From Actinernus sp. WN-2022 (Eukaryota; Cnidaria; Anthozoa; Actiniaria; Actinernidae), in NCBI GenBank assembly GCA_030867875.1, contig JAOWCC010001368.1:372001-436000 (forward strand): a stretch of DNA of 64,000 nucleotides, given 5' to 3'. Positions 44,599 through 59,500 of this stretch are shown in pieces (position 1 is the stretch's first letter; each line of letters begins with the position of its first letter). Below the pieces are notes generated by a model that did no database searches, was not told the DNA's origin, and worked only from the letters and a program-made list of their open reading frames with translations. The position numbers and the translations under genes were made by a program.

Positions 44599-47500
44599 GT
44601 TTCTTAGGTACTTTCACGGCTCTTCCTGAACGGGTGCAGCTACGCTGGACCATTATTACACTGGGCGTCGAATAGTTTTTTTCCAACTCTTAACCTCCAG
44701 GAGTTTTCCGGGGGGGCATGCACTGGGTTGGAGAACACGTTTCCAGGTTTTCTCCTGCAGCAAGGCGGGTAATTTAATTTCCCCCCTGGTTTTTTGTGTC
44801 CTTACCACTAAAGCAACCTTCCCACTAAAGCTGAGTATTTAATAATGGCCATATTTATATAGCGCCATATCACCACAGTTTCATGGCGCTTTACATATTA
44901 CTGACATATCCCGTCAGTGAATTATTTCGGACTGCTTTACGGCGCTAATAGCTGCCACGCAGTTTACAATGTTGAGTGTGTGGTTAGTGCAATGGCCAGG
45001 CTGCTGTACCGGGTGACAATCACCTGCTCTTTTTCGACTAGTACAACAGGTTATTTCACGTCCCCTCCAAATACTGATTAGAAGTAGAAGGAGACAAGGC
45101 CAACGGCTTATAAACGTCCCTGCCCAAGGACGCGGCCGGGATTCGACCCCCGACCTCCCGCACTCTAGACCGTGCTCTACCTACTGAGCTAACCAGTAAC
45201 CAAATTATATGATACTTTAATACAGACCGATCTTACTGTTATCACTTATATACGTGTACGTACATGTTACGTACTCACTCTAGTAACAACTTGTAACTAT
45301 ATCATGTTTATTATAAGTAATACCATGACAAGAGGGAAATTAGTGATTAAATTTCCCCGCAAGCCGAGGGAGAGTTTGTGGAAGTTATACAAACTCTCCC
45401 GAGACTTGAGGGGAAATTTAATCACTAATTTCCCGAATTGTCATGGTATACATTTGTAATACTCTGATCGCCGAGGAGCGGAACAAATCTCTGAGGAGTT
45501 TAGTTTTCTCTACCTAAACTAGTCGCAGTTGAGTTGCTTTCGAAAACATTTTAATGCTTGATTAAATGACCTTGACTTCCCCTGGGGACAAGTGTGATGT
45601 TTTTTTTAGAAGAATAGCAGTAAAACACAATGTAATTATGAAAAGAGTCTAAGTCGAACGTCATGATAATCATTATTCGTGTCTGTGGAGCATGCGTACC
45701 TATTGTTGCATATCCCACATGGAAGAAGGATGCATCAGAAGTTATATGGATAGCGTCGCGCAGCTAAAATAAGGGTGTGTTCTCAGGAGTACGCGAAAAG
45801 GTTAAATACCTACTCTACCCCAATGTGTCAGGGGACAACCCAACGTCCCCTCATCAGCACGCCTGCAGTACATTTCCCTGTAAACAGGGAAATTTCTAAT
45901 GTTCTCGCGTTTGACGTCATTTGAGGGAGATTTAGAGCAGGTGTGCATGAGGGAATTTAGACGTTAATTGTTCCTATGTAACGAAGAAAACCGAGGCGCT
46001 CATGGTATTACCCTAATAAATGCGTGCTGGACGGCTACATCATGTGTTCTCATTGCTTATAAATGGTTTCTAATATGCTAAACGAAGTGAAAGAGAGTAG
46101 AAAAACAGACTATATCAGTTGAAAGATAATTTTAAACTTAGTAATCACCGAACATTTGAGATTGATATGTTAAATAGTTACGGAGAAACTGTACAATGGG
46201 CTGGGTGGCAATAGTGCTGACACATCTTTTGTAAATATAGAGATTTTTAGACGCTCATTCCTCAAAATATATTTATCATATCACTCTCAAATGTACTTTA
46301 CGGTGATTATCAAGTGTGACAATCTCTTTCGATTTATGGCCTCTGTTTGTTTGTATGTACGTCGATTGAAGTTTGATGTATGCTAATGAGGAAAAAACGT
46401 AAACAAAGATTCGCCTACTGGAGGCCTTGAAACGACTTCTCATACTCATTAATTATTGGGGAGAAAATTGCCTTTTGTTTTGTTGAAAATACTTCATATA
46501 AACAATATTATTTCAAACTAATTGTCTTTCAAAGAACTGAGTTTTAATTGTAAAAAATATTACATTTGCACAGTAACGTTTGGGTACTCACAGCAGTCAC
46601 TGTTCTTGCAGTAGAGGTACTGCGTCTTCTCTCCAGCACAGTCTATGCCGCCCGCTGTCGGCTCTGGGTTGTTACATTTACGATCTCTTGTGCGAACTCC
46701 TTCTCCACAATTCTTAGAACATGTACTCCATACTGTCCACTCACTCCATCCACCATCAGCTAACAAACAAATAGGAACAAGTCTGTTTGTTTTGTTCTTT
46801 CAGGGGAATATATCTCGTATTTTCACATACGCCTCAGTTTATTTGTTCTTTGCGGGGGAATATATATCCCACTTGCGACCTTATTTATTTAATGTCGGTA
46901 TCTCGTAACAGTCTTAAAAGTCTGATAAACTTGAGGCCGACGGGAGTCCTATGATTTAACGTCCTTATCCGAGAAGACGTGAAGGTCTAATCATTTGTAG
47001 TTCGTGAACGAGATTGTTTCACAAAGGCAACACATTCTACTCAGTTATTTTAAGAGCCCGAGTGTTGGTCCGGTCGGGGTTTGAACCCGCGACCTCCCGC
47101 ACAACAAACCGGAGCTTAAAGTGCATATGAGCCCTAGCCAGTTATGTTTGATATCGATTGTACATGAAATGGTTAGTCCAAAGGTAGATTATTTCTTGAT
47201 TTAGGTATTGCGTTTACGAGATATAAAGGTTTATATTTCCAATATGCTAATGATGTGATGTCATCACCGACATTTGCTGAATTTCTTTGTGCTTGTGAAT
47301 TTGGATTCTGATTTTTGTAAAATCACTTTAATAAGCTTCAAATATAACTTAGAATTTAAAAATAGGTAATTTGTCTCTACCAGCATGCTTTTGTATAATA
47401 AGTGTGTCGGTGATGACATCACATCATTAGCATATTCGAAATATAAACCTTTATATCTCGTAGAAGCAACACCCAAATAAAGGAATATTCTACCGTTGGA

Positions 47501-50500
47501 CTATCCACTTCATGTACAATCAATATCAAAGATAACTGGCTAGGGCTTATATGCACTTTAACCACTGAGCTAACCGGGAGACGGTTGCATTTTATCAATG
47601 CTGTAATATATATTCCCCTTGCATTTTAACAGATTTTCAATATATATTCCCCTCGACTTATTCACTCACGCTTTTTCTAGTCGGAGAAATAACTTGAAAG
47701 GAGAAGATGAAAACAAAACGGCATGTGTTACGAGCAGGAACTCAAACCCTCACTCTATTGGTTTCTAGTTCTCCGTCCTATCCACTATACACTACAAGCT
47801 ACGATGGTTGAAAGAACCGAGACAAAAAAACAATGAGAAGTCTTGTGAACAGCAATTTTATACAACTATGCACTTGACAAACAATGATTCCTAATGATTT
47901 ATGAAATATTGTGATCCCGGTTACAGTACTGTAAACAGGCATTCATGATCTGCTGATTACTGTACGTGCTTAGCTTCTTCAAACCATTCTTAAAAGAACT
48001 GAGGAATTCGAGCTGTAAAACTTAATTTTGGCTTGTAGGCCATTTTCCAGGGCATTACAAATGTAGGCTGAGACGAACTCTTTAAGACAGTACCATAGAG
48101 AGTAATTATATGCTATGTGTCTATCCATACCATTGCAAGGCTTTTGGAGACAAGACTTTCTCTCCGTGTCATCTCCCAGGTAGTGACATGTTAGACCACC
48201 GTGTTGTGGCACGGGATTTGCACACGATCGCCATCTTGTCATCACACCTGTTCCACATGTTCGGTCACATGCAGACCAACTTGTCCATACTGTGTAATTA
48301 CCATTCACTGTCGACAAAAATACAGACTGCATTTTCATATAATGATAACAGCAACAATTTCATATAATTATACAAAGCAATTTATCTGCATATTAATTAT
48401 GTCATGCTGAATTTGTATAGGGCCTTTATTTTACCTCACCTAGAGTACTGTAGCCCACTCCTGATGGTATGGGAAAAGTACAGAACAGTTGATTGGAAGA
48501 GGCTAATTATTACATTTTAAGGTCTATTCTAGGGCATGCAAAGTCTGTTCCTTACGAACAACGTCTTGTTAGTATGAAGACACTTGAGAACAGAAGAAAC
48601 TGTCAATCTTTGAATTTACTTTACAAATGTATAGCAATGACTCCTTATATATTCGCATTTTTTTTAACTTTAGGAACTCTTCTTATAATTTAAGAGGCAT
48701 AGGAACCCACTCAGTCAGCCTAATTTTAACCTCAAATGGATGAATAATTCCTTTACCTACACTGTAAGTAAACTGTGGAACAAGCTCCCGACTGAAGTAG
48801 AACAAGCCGCAAATGTTGTAGAATTTAAAACTAAACTTAGTAAGGTTGAATTTTAGAATCTTTAGAATTATTACTGTTACCTTTGATTATGTATTTGTAA
48901 TTAGCCTGAGATTTCAAACTAGATATATTTAATTTATAGTAAGTAGTTTTTTCCATGTCGTTTTAGCCTTTTTATATACAATAGTAATTACTATAGCTAT
49001 AGACGTACGTATTTTGAACGAGCTTCAGTTATCTTAAGCTCCTTGGCGCTACGTGTCTAAATAAACTATTGCAGTGCAGTGCAGTGCAGTGTCTAAATAA
49101 ACTATTGTAGTGCAGTGCAGTACAGTGTCTAAATAAACTATTGCAGTGCAGTGCAGTGCAGTGCAGTGCAGAATTCTACCGGATTTGTATATTAGTTCGC
49201 TGACGCTGACGAATAATCAAATCACAGTTCAGTGAGATTGGGAAGGCTTCGAAACGGCTGGATAAAGAGAAGTGAAAACTAACGCAAACGATTTAGAGAG
49301 CCCTAAACGGATGAAGACTGAACCCGTTTGACTGTCAAATGAACTGTGCCAAGGATTACAGAGTATTCGAATCGCTTGGGCGGCGTGTGGAAATTGGAAG
49401 TTTGGATGGGAATTGGACGAGAAACGTTTGGCAGGAGTATATTAGATTCGTATAATGGATATGACACCGGCAGAAAGCTTACCATTTATGGCTTATGAAA
49501 TTTTATACAAGCATTTGTAGACAAAAATGTAAGTAGAGTTCTGGAAGCGTTAAAGTTTTATGTTTCATGTTTCTGTTTCTTCATGCTTTTTTCATGTAGT
49601 TATTGACGGGCTGTTTTTTTAACTGTAATCTAGAACTAATTTGCATATTTCCTGTATTTGGAACCGTTTTCTGCAACAAAACTAGTATACCTAATAGGTA
49701 GTGAATTCTGCCTCTCGGTTAATAAAGTGTCATAAGAACTCAAATACAGGAAAAATATTATTGGGTGTTAGATTAATCTGATAGTGAATGTCACAGCTCT
49801 GTTTGAATAATAGGATGGTCCCTTATATTCATTTTCGCTTCGTCCCGATATATCAATGATGTCCGATAAATTCCTCGAGTCTCCCAACATCCGAGAACTT
49901 TTGTTAAAGATTCCCGTCAAAACAATTGCGGAACTGGCTATGTCGAACTGACCCCATAGTAAACAACGAGTCTAATGAAGCGTAAACTACCGGAAATCAA
50001 CCAAATTGCCATTTGTAATATAGAAGAAATTTGTAATAAAATCAGGCTTTAGGTTAGAGTTATATTATTATTATTATTTCTACCTCCATTTCTTTCATTT
50101 TCAACCAACCATTTCAAATCAATGTGCAATTTGCTCCATTACCTGGCACGTTTAGCTTATAGTATTCCAGGTACGCTAGCTGTCTCTTGTAGATTTATAC
50201 ATTGTAATCTCTTGTACAAATAAATTTGTTGTGGTTGTTATCAAGAAAGTGCTGATGTACGTCGTTGTTTATCGTCGTACAGGTTAATACATTATAAATA
50301 TACGACAATATAATTATACGAGTTGTGCCACGTACCTGGGCAAGGGTTGAAGGTACAGTCGCCAACCTGTTGTTTAGCTCCTTCACATTGTTTTCCGCCA
50401 TTCGTCGGGGCAGGACTGTTGCATTCTCGTTTTCTCTGACGAGTTCCGGGGCCACAGCTTGAAGAGCACACGTTCCAGTCAGACCAAGCACCCCATTTAC

Positions 50501-53500
50501 CGTCATCTGGAAGCAGTAGTTAAGATTAAGTTTCGTTTTACATCTATAGTTAGGAATGTATTAGAATGTTAAATGTGAATTTGAAGGCTGATGTTTGTAA
50601 GGAATGACGTTACATACCAGGGCAGTCCTGCGTGACGCAACGGCTAACGTCAGTATTAGGTCCCAGGTTGTGCTCCTTACATGTTAGGCCACCGAACTCT
50701 GGCTCAGGGTGATTACATGCACGTGTCCTCTTTTTAATGCCTGCACCACACGTCGTTGAGCAAAGACCCCAGCGAGACCAAGAAGAGTAGTTACCGTGTA
50801 CTAGAGGCGAAAAGAAAAAAGAATTAGAGTTAATGCGGCGTTATATAACCGTGAAGAAGTGCAAATCACATTCCTATTATATGAAAATTATTCAATGTTT
50901 CGATAGTTCATACTTGTTCAATAGCGGGTAAATAATCAGTAATAAGTAATCAGTAATACGTCCTCGAGCGTGCGCCGTTTGGATTTCAGTATTCAAGAGA
51001 ATATATAGATTTACAGGATAGCATGTCAGATTATATGACATGCGTATTTCACTCTACTACGCATGCTCTGCTGGTAGCGTTTTCCAGATCTTTTACAAAA
51101 TACCATTTTATGGTAATTTAACATGTACTTACTTGGACATTGTATGTTCTGACAGGGTCTTATCTGTTCAGGATCACCCTGGTCAGTACAATCTCGGCCA
51201 CTGTGCATCGGTTCTGGGTTAGTGCAGCTGCGCTGTCTCGTCTGAATACCATAACCACACGACTGCGAACACGCTGACCACGGAGACCATAGGGTAAACT
51301 TCCCATTAACTGCATCACAAAAGCAATATTGCTTATTATAAAACACTGCTAATTAAACTGTTAATGTTAATTAAATGATACAGTAGATATGTACATACCT
51401 GGGCATTCGGCGATAAAGCATTCAACGGCCTCCTTTGGTGAGCCGAGATGATTGCATGCTACGCCACCATATGCAGGTTCAGGGTTGGTACAGTAGCGCT
51501 TCCTTGTCTTAATTCCCTTACCGCACGTGGTTGTGCACTCGGACCAGTCTGTCCAATCTGTGTATGCACCATTTACTGCCAGACGCAATAATATTAGTAT
51601 ACAATAATAACTTTATCTTTGAAAGACAATTTCTTAAGTTTGTAAAGTGAATTTCAAATTTTATATACAAACGGGGTACGTCCTTACCTTGACAAGGCAT
51701 CAAATAGCAATTAGAGGTCTCTAAAGCTGGACCCAATGCTTGCTCATTGCACGTTTTCCCTCCAAATTGCGGCACTGGTGCAGAGCACATACGGGTCCTG
51801 TTTTTTAATCCAATACCACACGTGACAGAACACGCAGTCCATGGTGACCAAGGGGTAAACTGGCCATCGACTGGAGAACAGTTTTCAAAAGGTTACAATG
51901 CTAAGATGTAACTGAATAAATCCGGAAGCAACATAGCCGAACTCAGTTCCAACGACCATGAGACCGAGGTCTATTGGCTAACAACAAGGGACTAATCACC
52001 GAGATCTATTGGCTAACAACAAGGGACTAATCACCGAGATCTATTGGCTAACAACAAGGGACTAATCACCGAGATCTATTGGCTAACAACAAGGGACTAA
52101 TCACCGAGATCTATTGGCTAATAACAAGGGACTAATCACCGAGATCTATTGGCTGACAACAAGGGACTAATCACCGAGATCTATTGGCTAACAACAAGGG
52201 ACTAATCACCGAGATCTATTGGCTAACAACAAGGGACTAATCACCGAGATCTATTGGCTAACAACAAGGGACTAATCACCGAGATCTATTGGCTAACAAC
52301 TAATCATTGAGTCGAAAGTAGCCAAGTCATGGTTCCTTTCAACGTAAGCATGTATAAATAAATAATTAGATATGTATAAAGTATTTACACACTTTACTTG
52401 AGGAATAGTGTATATGATCTGAAAATTAAGTCGATCCTTAATATATGAAAATCGAAATGACGATTTCATTGGCGGTTTCCATTTTTGAATATCTCATCTT
52501 GTTCCAGAGATAAAAAGGTTTTTGAAATATGCAAATGAGATGGTCTGTGACGTCATTTTGTTTGCAAAGCCTAAAGGCAAATCGCAACATGAAGAACAAA
52601 TCTGCAAATAGCTGCTAGAAACAATTGGCCAGAACAGAGATGTGGAAATGACTGGGTTCTAATGATGTGTACCAGTGCATCATGGTTAGTAATTCGGGTA
52701 GACGGGCTCGAAAACAACACGAGATCCTGAGGGAAATTAAATATGGAATATTACTTAGACCTTCATATATATCTAGACATACGAATTGGAAATATTCGTA
52801 AGCTTCATGAAGCTTCTTCAACCCTGAACCTGACAATAACGGGAACTAGTTTGTTGTTCGAGGTTGATCGTATCCGGCGCAGTTGTCGTGAAAGGATTAT
52901 CATGTCATCGTGCACTTTACCACTAGCGAAAAACTGCAGTATTTCGTTACTTCTTCTCTCACGACACTGTGTTGTTTACAAATGTGTCTAGCCAAACTGT
53001 TACCCATGGTGCACTGCGCATACCACTGAAACCCAACCCTTTCACCATTTTGGTCATGGCCAATTGAAATTTGGCATATGTATGGAAATCAGGAAAATAC
53101 ACATCACTGTAGAAATTATGACATTGCCATGGAAACACTCTTACCCTCAGCCTTCTTTCACCTTGAATTTTTTTTTTTCTGTTCTTGTTACAGAAAATAA
53201 TTTGCTCAAATGCAATGTCTACATTATTCCAAATCTTCTGATGTGCACACAGTAGTAAATTGTGTTTAATGTTTTAACAAAGGAGACATTAGCGAATTTA
53301 CTTTCCTCATAGAAATGGCCTGGAGCCAAGAATGTTCCCATGGCAACATAATTACCACAATTATGTGTAGTTTCCTTACTACCATAGTTTCCTTATTACC
53401 CATTATTTGGAGAGATATTATTCATTCTGTGATTTTTCTCTAGGCTTTGCAAACAAAATTACGTCATAGACCATCTCATTTGCATATTGCAAAGCCTAAA

Positions 53501-56500
53501 TATCTCTGGAACGAGATGACATAATGACAAATGGAAACGTCATCTTCCTCATTTCGAAAGGATTTCCACATAAGATCAGCTTAATGTGGGGGTTATACAC
53601 TTCCTTACTTGGACACGGCTCGGGTCTGCACAATCTTGTCTCTTTGAGTTCATCTTCGCATGACACCTTTCCGTTTTTAGGAGGAATGCACTCTCGCCTC
53701 CTCTCCTGAAAACCACCGCCACATGTTGCAGTGCAGCCAGACCATTGCATCCAAGCTCCACACGTACAGTTTGCTGTATGTTTAACAAGTAAAATTGCTT
53801 GTTACAAAATAGATATTTCATAATTTAACAGTTTTGTATTATAGTTAATTGTTTATTGATTCATTAATTGGAGACCAGCTCTATCAAAATTCAGATATGC
53901 AAGCGCATTAGCACTACATTCAGAAGGATTTGTCTACATCAGGAACACAAGCGCCTACCTCGACACTCCACAAGCTCACAACTTTTCTTTTCGGCTTCAG
54001 GTCCCAGCTCTGTGCAGCTTCGACCGCCGAGAGACGGTTTAGGGTTGGTACAGAATCGTTTTCTCTCCATTGTTCCTACACCACACGTCACTGAGCACGG
54101 TCTCCATAGTGACCAATTACTGTAATTACCATGCACTATTGGGATAAATGTTCATGGTCAGTTCTTTAAAATACTGTTGTTACTTCGTTAACCCCTAACG
54201 AAGACACCAGAAACCCTGCATATCATCCAAAGAAAACGATTTGATTGCATGTCACGTGACGTACCTGGACATGTGTTTAGCATGCACATCTCGGTTTGCT
54301 TGTCAGGTCCCAGGACGTTGCAGTCGGAGCCACCGAACTGAGGTGATGGGTTTGTACATGATCTTGATCGTACCCGTTTGCCTCCTCCACATGTCTTGTC
54401 ACATTCGCTCCACATGCTCCAGTAACCATAGTTACCATTAACTGTTGACAATTTCAACCAACCAGCAGATTACAAAAATGAAAGTTACGAAACGTTATGT
54501 AATAATTACCCAGTCCCTCGTTATCACAAGATACCTAACCTTTTTGCCTTTAATATTTCTGTTTGTAAATACCTGGACATGGCTCATCCTGACAACTTGT
54601 ACTCTCCGTTGTTGGGCCAATCTGTGAACAGTCATTCCCGCCATGCATTGGGGCTGGATTAGTACAGTTTCTGTTTCGGAACTTAACTCCACCTCCACAT
54701 GACACGGAGCATATTGTCCACGCTGACCAATCGTTGTAGCTACCGTCCACTAGCACGTTAACAGAAAGGTTTGTCAATTAGTTCATTTTTCAGGCTCCTA
54801 CAAGTAAAACGTTGCTCTTTGCAATACGAATTAACTAAGGCCAAAAAGCGTTGCCAGTTATTATCATCTTCGTGTTATTGGCTTTTCAGATAAGCAGACT
54901 GGCTGATTTCTCAAGACAAAAATGTAATTATGAGGTTTAACACAAAGCAAATCTTTATTGGAATAACTCTCCAGGTTAATTAATATATATGTCGTGTTAC
55001 TGATAAGCTAAATCAACGAGTCAACCATTCTCTCTTTCACCCAAGTCAAGTATGTTTATTTTACACGCATGCATGTTCTCGGGATATCCCGAATCTCGCG
55101 TTCATACATTACATCTTACTTATTAACATAACACTACAATATCGAAATACGAACTCACATGGACAAGGCCGTTCGAAGCAGCGTTGAACTTCTTGATTGA
55201 TTCCCAAGTCCTGTTCAGTGCAGTTTTTACCGCCATGTAATGGTGCTGGATTAGTGCACGTTCTTGATCTTTGCTTGATTCCTCGACCACATGACTTGCT
55301 GCATATGCTCCACCCAGACCATGGGCTGTACGCACCATTTACTACAAACAGAAATACGTTATCAGCAAGCAAACATCATACATGTGTCGTGATACCAAAC
55401 AAGGTACATGTAAAAGAAGAATAAGGCCCAGTTCAAACGTCGATCTTCTCATGAGCCTAACCAAATCGACTGTTGATTCAGATGTCGAATTAACCTAATT
55501 CAGTCGCTCCGAATGATATTTAGAAGTGAAGCATAGGTCAGCGGTAAATAGACAGTGAAACAATGGCGGAACGAATACAACTAGAACAAGAGATTTTCTT
55601 CTGGGATTGATTGAACGAAATAGAAGAAGAAGAAGGATGATGCAAATTGCATTAAATTATGTTGTTAAAAGAAGGAGATTGCGCTCTTGATTTTTTCGGA
55701 AAGCAATGAAACCGGCGCCATCTACAATCATTCGTGTTGCATATGGGCAACTCACAATTCATAAAATAGTATTTAGTGGTCGCAAAACATGAACTACGAT
55801 GTCTACATGGCCTATTCATTGTCTTTTCCATGCAGCCAAAAAAAAATTCCGCATCTTCTGCGCATGCCTTTCAGGGGCAGAAGGGGATTGTGGGAATGAA
55901 AAATCTAATATAATAATTTATACAACATTTCAATATTTATGCCTTGACGAACTTAATGGCTGTGTAGATCTTAATACAATCTGTCGAACTTAACTGATTC
56001 GAACGTCGAACTTCTCATGAACTTAATTCCGAAATTAGGTTCGGCTCATGAGAAGATCGACGTTAGAACTGGGTCTAAGGGACTAAACGTAATATGTGTG
56101 TTTTATCGTAATGTACCGTAATGTACTCGTTCCAGTGAGTTCTAAGAAAGATGTAGCCGCACGGCGACTTAAGAATTAAATAGACGATATGCATGGCTGC
56201 GCTACAAAAAGGGGATGGTTGCTCCACTTAGTTTAATTTGAGGATATTAAGTACTTGACGTCTGGCTACCTTATTCGCTTCAAGTGAACGTGTCTACATA
56301 AACTGGCCTAGAGCATGTGTTAAGTTTTCTCCATTATGATTACTATTAATAAAAAAACATTAAGACGTTGCCACTCAAATGCGTATTTACCTTGACATTC
56401 TCTTAATGTACAAGATTTTGACTCTAGATTTACTCCCAGTGCGGTGCAGTCCTTTCCTCCGTATTCCGGCTCAGGATCTGTACAGTATCGTGACCTGGTG

Positions 56501-59500
56501 GTGGTACCTTCTCCGCACACAGCTGAACAAGGTGTCCATTTCGACCAGGCAGTGTAGTTACCGTCAACTACGCATAACAAGAGGATTGTTATATTGGTAA
56601 CATTATTGTACCCATTTTAATCTTAATAGCAGAAGGATAAACTCACCTGGGCAATCGGCAAGGTAGCACTGTGCACTCTGCCTAGCTGGTCCGTGTCTTG
56701 TACAGTCCAGGCCACCACTCGACGGTGGGGGATTGGTACAGGTTCGCTTGCGAGTCCTCATACCAGGACCACATGACTTAGAGCAGTCAGACCATTCAGA
56801 CCACACCGTAAGATTGCCGTGAACTACATGAAATAAATAGAATGTAACCAAGCAGGTTAAAGAGTCCCTTTAAAAGGAGTCCCGTTGACACTGAATATAG
56901 GACTGAAAATATCTACTGTATTCCCCATTATTCATCTTGTTTCCGAAAGGTTTTATTTTGGAAAAATACTACAAAGTTAATGCTCACTTGGACACTGGCG
57001 ATTATAGCAATGCGTGTGTTCTATCTCGAGTCCCATTCCCTGTTCTTGACATGACTTCCCGCCAAATTGTGTTGTGGGGTTTGTGCAGCTTCTTTTCCGA
57101 GTCTTGACTCCAACGCCACACGTTGTAGAGCACGAGGTCCAATCAGTGAACTCTGTGTAGTTACCATCAACTGGAGAAGAAGCAATGAGATAAGGATTAA
57201 TCGATAGTCAAAAGTTATTATGTGCATGGAAAACATATGTTAATTAATATGTAGAAATGAAATAACTCGACCTGTATGACACTAAACTGTCTCACTGTCT
57301 GACTTCAGAAATGTGCTCCCCTTCTTCATTAGAATATACAAAGAACAATAACGATAAAAGTATGTTAAGGATAAAGCATACCTGGGCAGTGCTCACTATG
57401 ACACAGACTTGACTGCACTCTTTCTCCAAGACAGTATTCCTCTCCAGCCGCGACGTGACAATCACGACTGCGGAACTGAACACCGCCACCGCATAAACGA
57501 GTACAGGTAGACCAGTCTGACCAGTTTGTCCAGTTTCCATGAGCAGGACAAGGATTTTGGTGGCAAGGTTTCTGTTCGAAGGCTGGTCCCAGGTTTGAGC
57601 AGTCCTTTCCTCCAGATGAAGGTACCGGATGGTCACATGTTCTGTGTCTTGAGATAACACCTGGACCACAAGATCGACTGCACTGCGTCCACGCGGACCA
57701 GTCGGAATAGCTACCGTCAACTGTTTACAAACACATTATACTATTATTATAAGCCACCATCAACTGTTAAATTAATAGATGGTCTATTGTTATAAACTAC
57801 CATTAACCTTTTACAAACACGTTATCTATTATTATAAGCCATGCACCGTCAACTCTTTACAAAGACGTTATCTGTTATTTATAAGCTACCGTCAACTGTT
57901 TACAAACATGTTATCTATTATTATAAGCTACCATCAACTGTTTACAAACACGTCATACTATTATTTTAAGCCACCGTCAACTGTTTAGGAAAGCCACCGT
58001 ATATCGGCTGATATATATCGTAAAAATGATACCACATTCTCCAGTAAAGATATCATTGTTATTAACACGTGGCTGTTATTACAGTACAGATATCGTAAAA
58101 AATGATACCACATTCTCCAGTAAAGATAGCATTGTTATTAACACGTGTGAGATATCACTTCAACTAAAACCTATTTTGTCTGATTTGCCCTTTTTACCTC
58201 GTAATGTTTCTCAAATGTGTTTGATTTTGACTCGGTTTGACAGGCTTTTAAAGACATTTTGGTGATTTTGCTTATCTTCAAAATTAGAATGAAAATGCTC
58301 ACCGAGCACTGCTTGGAGATACTGAATTTATCTTCTCGTGTTTAACTTGACAACTCACTCGTGAGTTCTACACATTCGAAGATAAATTAAATGCGGACTC
58401 CGCGCAGCCATGTCCTGTATACGTATATAATGAAGGTTTGATGTCTCATGTCAAAGCAAAAGGTTTGTATTATTCTTTACCTTCACATGACTTGTTATAA
58501 CAGTACTCCTGTATATATATAATGAAGGTCTATTTACCTTCACATGGCTTGTTGTTACAGTACTCTTCCTCCTTGTCATTACCATACCAAGAGCAGTCAT
58601 GACCTCCAGGACCGGGTGGAGGGTTGGTACAATATCTGAAGCGTACTTTCTTGCCAAGCTCGCATGACTTGTCACACTGTGACCAGCCAGTCCAGTCGGT
58701 GTACATTCCATCAGCTACAAAGTCAGGTTGTAAGAAATATAAGAATTAGTATTTCGTTTCCTTAAAAATCATATTGACCAACTTGAGCGAACTCTGACTT
58801 TGTTATCGCGCGAAATTCAAATCAAACAGTCGAATGTTTAATGTCTAAGATAACACTAACGAGTTTGTAAACGCTCCTAAAACACTATTGGAAGGCATGC
58901 TCACACCTTCAGTTGCCACTCAGCCTTTGTCAAGTGAACAATCTGTATTAAACAAGGACCTGCACTATTAAAGGGCCTCTGCCAGGCATTATCAAAGCTT
59001 CAGTTGCCACTCAGCCATTGTCAAGTGAACAATTTGTATTAAACAAGGACCCGCACTATAAAGGGCCTCTGCCAGGCATGCACACATCTTCAGTTGCCAC
59101 TCAGCCTTCTGCATACAACATGTGATTCTCCGCTTGAGCGAACCCTCACTTTGTTATCGCGCGAAATTCAAATCAAACAGTCGAATGTTTAATGACTAAG
59201 ATAACACTAAAGAGTTTGTAAACGCTCCTAAAACACTATTGACAGGCATAACTGATCAACTAGCTTCCTGCGGTTTAATTTCTTTGGCTTCTTTTCATTT
59301 TGAGTGTCAGCAATTTAGTATTATAACGGGAGAAAACAAAAAGCCTGCTTACCTTTTTTACTGTTTTGAATTTGAATTTCAAATTTTAAATCCCCAAGGG
59401 AGAGAAGGGGGAAGGAGCATTTCCTTTGATAGTGCGGTTATGACTTACTTGGGCACTGCAAGCTATTACAGGCTCTTGTAATAATGGACGGTCCCAGATT

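Noticed and set aside
51971..52305. CRISPR array candidate
   Set aside because: 35-bp units are head to tail with no unique spacers, in an animal intron.
57292..57720. Long minus-strand frame with SNRNLATKILVLLMETGQT
   Set aside because: Out-of-frame shadow of the two-TSP1 exon 7; the other frame has all the TSP1 cysteines and correct borders.
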